Source of the DNA: an uncultured Porphyromonadaceae bacterium
GTDB taxonomy: Bacteria; Bacteroidota; Bacteroidia; Bacteroidales; Muribaculaceae
Assembly: GCA_900546365.1 (NCBI GenBank)
Contig: URCF01000003.1
Span: 123,193-187,192, forward strand
Length of the DNA: 64,000 bases
Direction: 5' to 3'
Part shown: positions 9,030 to 17,234 of the stretch, piece by piece
Layout: each line of letters begins with the position of its first letter
Numbering within the stretch: the first letter of the stretch is position 1
Notes under the pieces: model-generated
Database searches by the model: none
What the model was told of the DNA's origin: nothing
What the model saw: only the letters and a program-made list of their open reading frames with translations
Made by a program: the position numbers and the translations under genes

Positions 9030-10063
9030 TGACCCATTCCAAGATTACATTTTCTATCTTCGGGCTGTTGCTCGCCATCGCGGTGCTTCTTGCGCTCAAT
9101 CTCATGCTCGGGTCGGTGTGGATTCCGGTCAAGGAGGTGTGGACCATACTGGTTGGCGGCGATTGTGACAACGCGATATGGTGCAACATTGTGTTGAAGT
9201 CGCGCATGCCGCAGGCTCTCACTGCCATAATGGCCGGTGCGGGGTTGGCGGTTAGCGGTTTGCTGATGCAGACAGTGTTCCGCAACCCTCTTGCCGGGCC
9301 GAGTGTGCTCGGCATCAGTAGCGGCGCCAGCATGGGTGTGGCGTTTGTGCTGTTGCTTTCGGGCTCAATCGGGGGTGTGGCGCTGAGCAAGCTCGGAGTG
9401 ATAGGCGAGGTGACAGTGACATTGGCTGCCATTGGCGGTTCGCTGGTGATTATGGGTGTGATAGCATACGTGTCGCATAAGGTGCATGGCAATGTCACGC
9501 TGCTCATCATAGGTGTGATGATAGGGTACATTGCCAATGCGGTGATCGGGGTGCTGAAATTCTTTTCCGTTGAGGAGGATATCAGAGCCTACGTGATATG
9601 GGGATTGGGTAGTTTCGCTCGCGTTTCCGGCGGACAAACCACCGTGTTCATCATTCTGATGCTCATTCTTTTGCCTCTCACTTTCCTGCTCACCAAAACA
9701 TGCAACCTCCTGCTGCTCGGCGACTCCTACGCACGCAATCTCGGCCTCGACATCAAGCGTGCCCGCCTGACGGTGATATCCATGGCGGGAGTGCTTGTGG
9801 CGATTGTCACAGCCTATTGCGGTCCGATAGTGTTTCTCGGTCTCGCGGTGCCTCATCTCTGCCGCGGGCTGTTCCGCACCTCCAACCACGCTGTGCTGCT
9901 GCCGGGATGTATGCTCACCGGCGGGGCGTTGGCATTGCTCTGCAACCTGATAGCCCGGTTGCCGGGATTCGAGGGTGCGCTTCCGGTCAACTCCGTGACG
10001 GCGCTTGTCGGGGCTCCGGTGGTGATGTGGGTATTGTTCAACAAACGTAAACATTCCTTATGA
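9029..10063 (+). CDS. FecCD-family ABC transporter permease (BtuC type)
   Basis: 344 residues with about ten membrane helices. Family landmarks visible are RMPQALTAIMAGAGLAVSG near residue 58, NPLAGPSVLGISSGASMGV near residue 88, and GPIVFLGLAVPHLCR near residue 268. This family imports vitamin B12, haem and ferric siderophores across the inner membrane. It overlaps the binding-protein gene at its start and the ATPase gene at its end (ATGA, 10060-10063), so the three form one transporter unit within the chelatase operon. Confidence 0.9.
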   Translation: MTHSKITFSIFGLLLAIAVLLALNLMLGSVWIPVKEVWTILVGGDCDNAIWCNIVLKSRMPQALTAIMAGAGLAVSGLLMQTVFRNPLAGPSVLGISSGASMGVAFVLLLSGSIGGVALSKLGVIGEVTVTLAAIGGSLVIMGVIAYVSHKVHGNVTLLIIGVMIGYIANAVIGVLKFFSVEEDIRAYVIWGLGSFARVSGGQTTVFIILMLILLPLTFLLTKTCNLLLLGDSYARNLGLDIKRARLTVISMAGVLVAIVTAYCGPIVFLGLAVPHLCRGLFRTSNHAVLLPGCMLTGGALALLCNLIARLPGFEGALPVNSVTALVGAPVVMWVLFNKRKHSL

Positions 10064-11070
10064 TCGCATCCGACAACAGCATATCCATTACCATCGAGCA
10101 TCTTTCCACAGGCTACCGCACCAAGCATGGCCAAAAAGTGGTGGCCAAGGATGTGAACGCGTCATTGAAGCGCGGGCAGTTCACCTGTCTTCTCGGTCCC
10201 AATGGTGCGGGCAAATCCACGCTGCTCAAAACACTCTCGTCCATGTTGCCGCCGCTCTCGGGCAGGGTGATGATAGGAGGTGAGGATATTCGCTCCATGT
10301 CGGCGTTGCAGCTGGCACACAAAATAGGTGTGGTTCTCACTGACCGGTTGATGGTGAGCAATATGACAGTCCACGAGCTTGTGGCTTTGGGCCGCAGCCC
10401 CTATACCGGGTTCTGGGGAAAGCTGAGTCATGAGGACCAGCGTATTGTTGACGAGGCTATCGAGCAGGTCCATATTCAGGAACTTGGTCAGAGGATGATT
10501 CAGACTCTGAGCGACGGCGAGCGGCAAAAGGTGATGATTGCTAAGTCGTTGGCCCAATGCACACCGATAATTTTTCTTGACGAGCCCACAGCGTTTCTTG
10601 ACTATCCGAGCAAGGTGGAGATTTTTCAGCTGTTGCTGAGGCTCACGCGTGAAAAGAATCTGACTGTGTTTCTGTCCACCCACGATCTTGAGCTTGCTCT
10701 TCAGATTTCAGATGAAGTGTGGCTCATTGACAAGCAGCTGGGTGTCACTATCGGTTGCCCTGAGGATTTGGCTTTGAACGGCTCGCTCAGCCGCTATTTC
10801 AAGCGCGAAGGTGTGGAGTTTGACTTGGACAGTGGATTGTTCAAAATCAGCGGCAACCGGTGCGGCTCGGTACAGGTTGCCGGATCGGGGGTGCGTCGCT
10901 CAATGGTGTGCAAGGCATTGCAGCGCATAGGGTTGGTTGCTGTGGATGAAGAGTGTGGCATCCTGGTGGAGGTGTCCGACGACTGCTATCTTGTCAATGG
11001 CCAACCACACTCCACCATCGCTTCATTGCTGGAATCTGTAGACCACCTCTCCGATATCGGAGATAAGTAG
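10060..11070 (+). CDS. ABC transporter ATP-binding protein (FepC/BtuD type)
   Basis: 336 residues. Walker A is GPNGAGKST (46-54), the signature is LSDGERQK (about 149-156), Walker B is IIFLDEP, and the switch His is in LSTHD. The ATPase domain ends near residue 255. A further 80 or so residues have no motif I recognise and make the protein longer than BtuD or FepC (about 250-260). It overlaps the permease start by 4 bp. Its last 48 bp overlap the end of the convergent cbiJ-cbiD gene on the other strand. Confidence 0.9.
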   Translation: MIASDNSISITIEHLSTGYRTKHGQKVVAKDVNASLKRGQFTCLLGPNGAGKSTLLKTLSSMLPPLSGRVMIGGEDIRSMSALQLAHKIGVVLTDRLMVSNMTVHELVALGRSPYTGFWGKLSHEDQRIVDEAIEQVHIQELGQRMIQTLSDGERQKVMIAKSLAQCTPIIFLDEPTAFLDYPSKVEIFQLLLRLTREKNLTVFLSTHDLELALQISDEVWLIDKQLGVTIGCPEDLALNGSLSRYFKREGVEFDLDSGLFKISGNRCGSVQVAGSGVRRSMVCKALQRIGLVAVDEECGILVEVSDDCYLVNGQPHSTIASLLESVDHLSDIGDK

Positions 11071-12819
11071 CGTTTCCACCTCGCCGCCGGGGAGCAGCTC
11101 CGAGCAATATCCATGACACAGTTCCACAATTCTGTTCATCAGTTTGTCACGGTCACGGGGGTCGATACTGTTCCATAGTTCCCGCGCCATATTGAGTGAT
11201 TTTATCTTCACGATAGCGCTGTCGGAGCATCCGCATTCTTTGGCAATACGGCACAAAAAATCCCTGTTGAGGGTCACATTGTGGCTGTGGGTGTCAAGAT
11301 GACCTTCGGCCAGTTTTACCGCTTTACCCACCATAATCCCTATGGTGAGCCGCTTCACTCCATGCTCGGCTGCGGCTTTGATGGTTTCGCCGATGGCGTT
11401 GCCGTAATGGATGAATGACTGGGACGGAAGATTAGGATACTGCTGCTTGACAATCCGCTCGCTCCGCGCTCCGGAGTTGATCACAATTCGTTCGGTTCCG
11501 ATGGCCATGGCCACTTCAATCTGTTTGCGGATAGCGTCAATGAACGCTTCGTGGGAAAACGGCATCACAATCCCTGTGGTGCCAATGATTGATATGCCCC
11601 CCTCGATTCCTATTCTTGAATTGAAGGTTCTGGCAGCGAGTTCCTCACCCCCGGGCACTTCGACGGTCACATCCACGCCGCCGTCGTAGATGCAGCGTAT
11701 CTCGTTGGAAATCATGGCGCGAGGCACCGGATTTATGGCTGGCTCGCCGATTGCCAATCCGGTGCCGGGTAGGGTGATGCGTCCCACTCCCTCGCCGCCA
11801 AAAAAACGGATTTCATCGCAATCGTTTTTCTTCACACTCACATGGATCTCCCGGCCGTTGGTCACATCCGGGTCATCGCCCGCATCTTTCACCACCACGG
11901 CTGTTGCTGAGTCGTGGTGCAGTTGCGCTTTCTTCACTTCCATCGCCATCGTTTCGCCATCAGGCAACTCAAAAGCCACCTCATGGTCATAATCGCCGGT
12001 GATGAGCAGTTGCATGGCTGCTTTGGCCGCGGCTGTGGCGCAGGCACCGGTAGTGAATCCGCTGCGGAGATTGAAAAATCCGGCGCAATATCTCTCCACC
12101 ATTTTCCTCAACCCATGATTGCCGGTGACGGTGATGAACCTGTCAGGCATCGGAGGCCGCTTGACCACAAATATTTTCACTCCGGCATGCAATGCGGCTT
12201 CAAGTTTCTCGGCCATTCCACCGCTCTCGCCACTCTCTTTTGTCACTATCGCATCAGCTCCTGTCTGCTCGAGCAGCATGGCGGTGTTGCCGGGATGGTA
12301 AAACACCAAGCGCCTTTCGTCAAACCCTTGTTCCCTCACTTTGGCAAGCGATTCTTCGCGGTCAAGAATCCTGAACACAGTGGGCCGCTTTTGCCAGAAT
12401 CCGCGCAGTTTGCCGATGGTCTGCACTCCGGTGAGAGCGAGAAGTTTCTGTACTCCCGCATCAAACATTTTGCGACAGGCATCGTCATAGTCAGCACATT
12501 CCACCACCTCATGAGGTAGGCAGGGGTAGCGGCGCTCATATCGCACCACCGGGAGTGCGAGTTGCCGGCTCACGGCATCTACTGTGGCGTGCAGATTGGA
12601 GGCAAAGGGGTGCGCCGCATCCACAATCAGTTGTATATGATGGTCGCTGCAAAACTTTTGCATCGTATCCACTGTCATAGCGCCCGATATATGGGTGCCG
12701 TGGTGGCACTCCACGGTCTGCATGTCTCCAAGGGTGGAGTAGAAATACTCCCCGTCGCCCTGTTCAAGCAGTTGTACAACCTTACGGCCCTCGGTGGTGC
12801 CCCCCAACACTAATATCAT
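11023..12819 (-). CDS. cbiJD: CbiJ-CbiD fusion: cobalt-precorrin-6A reductase and cobalt-precorrin-5B C1-methyltransferase
   Basis: 598 residues. Residues 1 to about 245 are the CbiJ/CobK reductase, beginning with the nucleotide-binding start ILVLGGTTEGR and containing DAAHPFA. Residues about 250-598 are CbiD, beginning with the signature RSGFTTGAC (252-260). CbiD methylates C1 after the CbiG ring-opening step, and CbiJ reduces the macrocycle of cobalt-precorrin-6A. Such fusions are usual in Bacteroidetes. It is the last gene of the minus-strand cbi operon; its start overlaps the cbiG-cbiF stop (ATGA), and its 3' end overlaps the convergent ABC ATPase by 48 bp. Confidence 0.92.
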   Translation of the reverse strand: MILVLGGTTEGRKVVQLLEQGDGEYFYSTLGDMQTVECHHGTHISGAMTVDTMQKFCSDHHIQLIVDAAHPFASNLHATVDAVSRQLALPVVRYERRYPCLPHEVVECADYDDACRKMFDAGVQKLLALTGVQTIGKLRGFWQKRPTVFRILDREESLAKVREQGFDERRLVFYHPGNTAMLLEQTGADAIVTKESGESGGMAEKLEAALHAGVKIFVVKRPPMPDRFITVTGNHGLRKMVERYCAGFFNLRSGFTTGACATAAAKAAMQLLITGDYDHEVAFELPDGETMAMEVKKAQLHHDSATAVVVKDAGDDPDVTNGREIHVSVKKNDCDEIRFFGGEGVGRITLPGTGLAIGEPAINPVPRAMISNEIRCIYDGGVDVTVEVPGGEELAARTFNSRIGIEGGISIIGTTGIVMPFSHEAFIDAIRKQIEVAMAIGTERIVINSGARSERIVKQQYPNLPSQSFIHYGNAIGETIKAAAEHGVKRLTIGIMVGKAVKLAEGHLDTHSHNVTLNRDFLCRIAKECGCSDSAIVKIKSLNMARELWNSIDPRDRDKLMNRIVELCHGYCSELLPGGEVETLLISDIGEVVYRFQQ

Positions 12820-14597
12820 TTTCCTTCGCGAAACAGATGAGTGAACGAGTGGTCATACAGTTTCGACAAACCGTGGCGGTTGTCAATAGCTTCGCCCACC
12901 ACCAACAGTGTGGTGAGTGTCAGGTTGTTCTCCTTAACAATCCTGGCGAGATCCTTCAGCTGGCCGCGATATATCTTCTCCTCTTTCCATGTGAGTTTGT
13001 AGCAAGCGGCCACAGGGGTGTCGGGCGGATATGCCATAAGCAGCTCCTCCTGCACCTTTTCCACAATGGCTGCGCTGAGGTAAATGCACATGGTGCTCTG
13101 TGAGGCCGCCAGTTTGTGCAGTTGTTCTTTGTCGGGCATCGGGGTGCGTCCTTCCCCGCGGGTGAGAATGATGGTCTGCACCTTTTCAGGGATGGTGAAT
13201 TGCGAGCGGAGAGCAGCGGCGGCAGCCTGAAATGATGAAATCCCCGGGGTGATATGATAGCGCAGACCATGCCTGTCGAAATATGCCATCTGCTCCTGTA
13301 TGGCACCGTAAATGCACGGGTCGCCGGTGTGGAGGCGCACTATCAGCAGTCCGCGGTTGTAAAACTCATGCACCAGAGCCATCTGCTCGTCAAGGCTCAT
13401 CGAAGCTGAGCTCCTGACCACGCATCCCGGCTTGGCATAAAATGTGAGTTCGCGTGGCACGAGGCTACCGGCATACAGTATCAGATCGGCTTGCTTGAGG
13501 AAATTGGCACCTCGCACCGACACAAGTTCCGGATCGCCGGGTCCGGCACCCACTATCTCGATATGTCCTCCTCTTACAGCCTCCCGGTCGATAGCCACAG
13601 CGATTGTGAAATCGGCATCCTGCTGCAGTTTGCATTTCTGCTTGATCAGCAACAGCGGCCCGTTGCCGCTATTGTATAAGGCGCAACTTTCGGCCACGCC
13701 CCACACTCCGGTCACTTCCTTCACTTTCTCCGAAGGGTTGGGCACCTCTATATTCTCAAGTTGGGGAGCGGAGTATATCACTGCTTTTTTGCCGGTGAAT
13801 GTTTGGGCGAGAGCATCCACGAGCGGCTCATCTTTTTTGAGCTCTATGGTGCACACATCTTTGATTGACAGCGGGCTGAGTCCATTGTATTCAAGTAGTG
13901 CTTTGATATGTTCCACAGCTCCTTGGGGGTTGCACATCTTTCGGCATCCCACACCTAATGACAGCAGTTTGGGGCGGTAGTAGAGCACGAAGCGGTCGGT
14001 GGGCAGTATGGTATGGGTCACAGCTATTACCAACGCGCATTTCTCCGGCACATCCTCAATAGAGTTGTAGATAGTCACATTCGGCGGCAGGGAGCTTTCA
14101 AGTGCGCGGGTGCCACGGTCCTTAACATCCATGATGAGCGCGGTGTCCATACCGTTGACAAACTTGAATATCGCCTTGTCCATCTGCTCTTTGGTGCACT
14201 CTGTGGTCCATCCATATTGCGCTGCAAGGGTGTCGAGCGCCCACAGCGACTGGTTGTCGCTCTGGGTGGTGATCACCGGCTGTGCGCCTATTATTGAGGC
14301 CACCTGCCGGGCGAAATCGTTTGCCCCGCCCACATGGCCGGATAGCACTGATATGGCATATTTGCCCGATGAGTCCACGCACACCACCGCAGGGTCGCTG
14401 TATTTGCTCTCGATCATCGGCAATATGGAGCGCACACATATACCTAAGGCTCCTATGAACAGTATGTGGGTGTAGTTGAGGAGCTGCTCGCTGCTGAGCC
14501 TGCTGTGCATCACTATTTCAGCGTCGGTCAGTTGGGTTTTGATGGTTTTGGCCAGAGCGTTTCCGGCCGGTGTTACTGCTATTATTATTGTGCTCAT
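12816..14597 (-). CDS. cbiGF: CbiG-CbiF fusion: cobalt-precorrin-5A hydrolase and cobalt-precorrin-4 C11-methyltransferase
   Basis: 593 residues. Residues 1 to about 335 are CbiG, with the family motifs LSGHVGGAN (85-93) and LGVGCRK (214-220). Residues about 345-593 are CbiF/CobM, with the SAM-binding start GAGPGDPE (350-357), LYAGSLVP, RLHTGDP and PGISSFQAAAAA. CbiF methylates C11 and CbiG opens the lactone, releasing acetaldehyde, so the two steps are consecutive. The gene overlaps both neighbours by four bases. Confidence 0.93.
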   Translation of the reverse strand: MSTIIIAVTPAGNALAKTIKTQLTDAEIVMHSRLSSEQLLNYTHILFIGALGICVRSILPMIESKYSDPAVVCVDSSGKYAISVLSGHVGGANDFARQVASIIGAQPVITTQSDNQSLWALDTLAAQYGWTTECTKEQMDKAIFKFVNGMDTALIMDVKDRGTRALESSLPPNVTIYNSIEDVPEKCALVIAVTHTILPTDRFVLYYRPKLLSLGVGCRKMCNPQGAVEHIKALLEYNGLSPLSIKDVCTIELKKDEPLVDALAQTFTGKKAVIYSAPQLENIEVPNPSEKVKEVTGVWGVAESCALYNSGNGPLLLIKQKCKLQQDADFTIAVAIDREAVRGGHIEIVGAGPGDPELVSVRGANFLKQADLILYAGSLVPRELTFYAKPGCVVRSSASMSLDEQMALVHEFYNRGLLIVRLHTGDPCIYGAIQEQMAYFDRHGLRYHITPGISSFQAAAAALRSQFTIPEKVQTIILTRGEGRTPMPDKEQLHKLAASQSTMCIYLSAAIVEKVQEELLMAYPPDTPVAACYKLTWKEEKIYRGQLKDLARIVKENNLTLTTLLVVGEAIDNRHGLSKLYDHSFTHLFREGK

Positions 14598-15778
14598 TTT
14601 GCTTGCATCACGGTTATGGGGTTGAAGGCATCAAGTTGCACCGTATGCCGGCGCACAACTTTCATGCCGTTGATTTTCACTGATTGTTCAAACATGTCGA
14701 GGCTCGCTTTGCTCACCGAGTTGAATACTATCACTCCTCCCGGCTGAAGCACCTGCTTGATTTTGCCCACGATTTCGCAGAGTTTTCCGCCATGACCGCC
14801 GATGAACACGGCATCGGGCGCGGGCAGCGATGAGAGGTCCTGCTCCAGGAAGTTGCCTATGTGGCAATCGATTCCGGGGGTGCCGAACCGTCGGGTGTTG
14901 GTCTCAAACAATTTCTTCGACTCCTTGCGGATCTCAAAGGCGTTGATGAAGAGGTGGGGTGCCTGAAGTTTTGCTTCTATCGACACTGACCCGGTGCAAA
15001 ATCCTATGTCCCACAACGATTTGCGGTTGTTTGTCTCAAGCATTGATAGAGCCAATAGCCGTATCGGCATCTTGGTAATCATCTTCTCGCGGCCGTTGAG
15101 GTGTGCAAACTCCATATCGCTGATTCCAAAGGGGTGTTTGCGCTCGCTTGTGCGGGTCAATATCACGCAGTTCAACGGCATGAACTCCATCTTTGAAGCC
15201 TCCTCGATACTGATGGTCGTAACTCTTTCATTGGTTTGACTTCCAAGATTTTCGCCTATGGTCATTAAATAGTTGCTGTAACCGTATTCCAGCATTCTTT
15301 GGGCTATGGTCTGAGGGGTGCGCACTCTGTCGGTGAGCACCCCTATAAGTCTTTCGCCGTTGATAAGTGCGGTGTAGAAATCGTGCCATGGCCGTCCGGT
15401 GAGCGACACGCATCGCATCTCCTGATATGGGAGCACCATTCTGTGGGCGAGTGTCTGCAGGGAGTTGAAATATGGATGCACCTCGATTTTTGCATCCGGA
15501 AATTCGCGTTGGAGGGTGGCGGCATAGCCGAAAAACAGCGGGTCGCCGGAAGCGAACACCACTATTTCGCCGTCAATCTGCCTATATTTTTCAAACACCT
15601 CGCCAAGGGGCACTGTTACATCGATCCATTCAGCATCTTCAGCCAGCAGGTGCTCCACAAGTGCATGGTGGCGTTTGCCTCCCGAGCACACCCGCGCTCT
15701 TTTGATTCGGTCGGCAAGTTCCTGACCGAAAGTCACTTCGTGTGCGTCGGAAACACCTATGACAATGAAGCTACACAT
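14594..15778 (-). CDS. cbiET: CbiE-CbiT fusion: cobalt-precorrin-7 C5- and precorrin-6B C15-methyltransferase
   Basis: 394 residues, the CobL layout. Residues 1 to about 205 are CbiE, a tetrapyrrole methylase with ASGDPLFFG (76-84). Residues about 230-394 are CbiT, a class I SAM methyltransferase with the glycine-rich DIGFCTGSVSIEA (257-269) and IGGHGG. Together they methylate C5 and C15 and decarboxylate the C12 acetate. It overlaps the upstream cbiH-cbiC gene by 8 bp and the downstream gene by 4 bp. Confidence 0.93.
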   Translation of the reverse strand: MCSFIVIGVSDAHEVTFGQELADRIKRARVCSGGKRHHALVEHLLAEDAEWIDVTVPLGEVFEKYRQIDGEIVVFASGDPLFFGYAATLQREFPDAKIEVHPYFNSLQTLAHRMVLPYQEMRCVSLTGRPWHDFYTALINGERLIGVLTDRVRTPQTIAQRMLEYGYSNYLMTIGENLGSQTNERVTTISIEEASKMEFMPLNCVILTRTSERKHPFGISDMEFAHLNGREKMITKMPIRLLALSMLETNNRKSLWDIGFCTGSVSIEAKLQAPHLFINAFEIRKESKKLFETNTRRFGTPGIDCHIGNFLEQDLSSLPAPDAVFIGGHGGKLCEIVGKIKQVLQPGGVIVFNSVSKASLDMFEQSVKINGMKVVRRHTVQLDAFNPITVMQAK

Positions 15779-17174
15779 CGCGTCCGGGTTTTAACTGTTG
15801 GGCATCCGGATAGCAAAGAATGGCGTTGGTGAGAGTTGCAGCCAGGTTGCTTCCACCTTTGCGGCCTTCCACAATGATTTTGGGGATATCCACCATCGGC
15901 TTCACGGCATGCTTGCTTTCGCACACATGCACAAATCCCACAGGTGCAGCCACTATACCACAAGGATGCGCTTTGCCGAGGCGTATCAAATGAGCCAGTT
16001 CAAGCAGCGCGGTGGGAGCGTTGCCAAACACATATAAAGCGTCGGGATGTTCTTTCACGGCAAGCCTTATACCGGCTTGGGTCCGTGTGATTCCCTCCTT
16101 TTCGGCCAGTTCCTGCACACTTGGGTGGTGGAGATAGCATTTCACCTCAACACCAAGCCGTTCCAACGCTCCTTTGCGTATGCCCGAAGCGGCCATCGTC
16201 ACATCTGTCACTATCGTGCGCACGCCGCCGGAGGTGAGAGCGGTGTAGATTTTTTGCAGCGCGTTATCGTCCACTCTCACAATCTTTTCCATCTCGAAGT
16301 CGGCAGTGGTGTGGATGGCGTGAAGCAGCGCCCATTTGGTGTCGGTCGGTATCTCTGGATTGACGAGTTCCCGCTCTATGGTGCGGAAACTTTCTGTCAT
16401 TATGGCTTGGCCAATCTTGTTGTTCCCGTTCTTTTGATTCTGGAAATATCCACGCGGAGTGATGATATGATTGTCAAAAATCATGGTGCGCGAGTTACCG
16501 ATAATCACCACTGTGAACATATCCACATCCTCCGGGTCAAATTCTCCGAGAGTGGTCACCATCACTCTTTCATCCTCGCGGCCGGCCTGACGGACATACC
16601 CCACGGGGGTGTCGGCACTGCGGCTCTCCATGAATATCTCTTTCAGCCGATACAGCTGCCAATAGCGGCCTTTGCTTTTGGGGTTGTAGATGGCTGTCAC
16701 AAAGTCAGCTTCGGCGGCGGCATATATTCGTTTCTCTATCACACCCCATGGAGTGAGGAGGTCGCTGAGCGACACCACGCAGAAATCGTGGCCCATTGGC
16801 GCACCAAGCAATGCCGCGGCTTTCTGAAACGCGCTGATGCCGGGTACTGTTTCTATCTCCACACCGCACCCGGGGTTCATCTTGCGCATCTCCCACACCA
16901 GCGGTGCCATGCCGTAAATTCCGGCATCCCCGCTGCTGATTATGGCCACATTCTTGCCTTGCGCGGCAAGGTCAAAAGCCATTTCCACCCGGGCTTGTTC
17001 CTGCTTCATTCCGGTGTCAACCAGCTCAGTGTCAGTAGCCACCAAATGTTGTATAAACTGGAAATAGTATTTATACCCCACCACCACATCGCAGCTCTGG
17101 ATGGCTTGCAACGCTTCGGGAGTCATCTCTCCCTCATTTCCGGGGCCTATGCCTATTATAATGATTTTGCTCAT
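15771..17174 (-). CDS. cbiHC: CbiH-CbiC fusion: cobalt-precorrin-3B C17-methyltransferase and cobalt-precorrin-8 methylmutase
   Basis: 467 residues from the ATG at 17174. An in-frame ATG at 17219 would add 15 residues that do not look like the family; the chosen start, MSKIIIIGIGPG, puts the SAM-binding loop at the N-terminus and has an AAGAAG ribosome site 5-10 bases ahead. Residues 1 to about 245 are CbiH/CobJ (SSGDAGIYG, VPGISAFQKAAALLG). Residues about 258-467 are CbiC/CobH, with ALLHAIHTTADFE holding the catalytic His and IVAAPVGFVHVCESK. It is the first gene of the cbi operon, just downstream of a TAATTTTG -7 box. Confidence 0.92.
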   Translation of the reverse strand: MSKIIIIGIGPGNEGEMTPEALQAIQSCDVVVGYKYYFQFIQHLVATDTELVDTGMKQEQARVEMAFDLAAQGKNVAIISSGDAGIYGMAPLVWEMRKMNPGCGVEIETVPGISAFQKAAALLGAPMGHDFCVVSLSDLLTPWGVIEKRIYAAAEADFVTAIYNPKSKGRYWQLYRLKEIFMESRSADTPVGYVRQAGREDERVMVTTLGEFDPEDVDMFTVVIIGNSRTMIFDNHIITPRGYFQNQKNGNNKIGQAIMTESFRTIERELVNPEIPTDTKWALLHAIHTTADFEMEKIVRVDDNALQKIYTALTSGGVRTIVTDVTMAASGIRKGALERLGVEVKCYLHHPSVQELAEKEGITRTQAGIRLAVKEHPDALYVFGNAPTALLELAHLIRLGKAHPCGIVAAPVGFVHVCESKHAVKPMVDIPKIIVEGRKGGSNLAATLTNAILCYPDAQQLKPGRDV

Positions 17175-17188
17175 AAACTTCTTTTCCA

Positions 17189-17196
17189 CAAAATTA
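17189..17196 (-). promoter_or_regulatory. -7 box of the cbiHC operon
   Basis: TAATTTTG on the minus strand fits TAnnTTTG and leaves a leader of about 11 bases before the cbiHC ATG at 17174. No good -33 TTTG is seen at the expected distance, so the promoter may be weak or activator-dependent. It lies in the 60-bp gap after the ApgM-like gene, which could also read through. Confidence 0.45.
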
Positions 17197-17234
17197 CGAC
17201 AATTCCCCGAATATCCCACTCCACAACCCCAAAA

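Noticed and set aside
7890..11070. Naming the ABC importer btuF-btuC-btuD outright
   Set aside because: BtuFCD, haem and ferric-siderophore importers share the same motifs. The position in an hmu-like locus beside B12 synthesis genes supports either ligand, so gene symbols were withheld.
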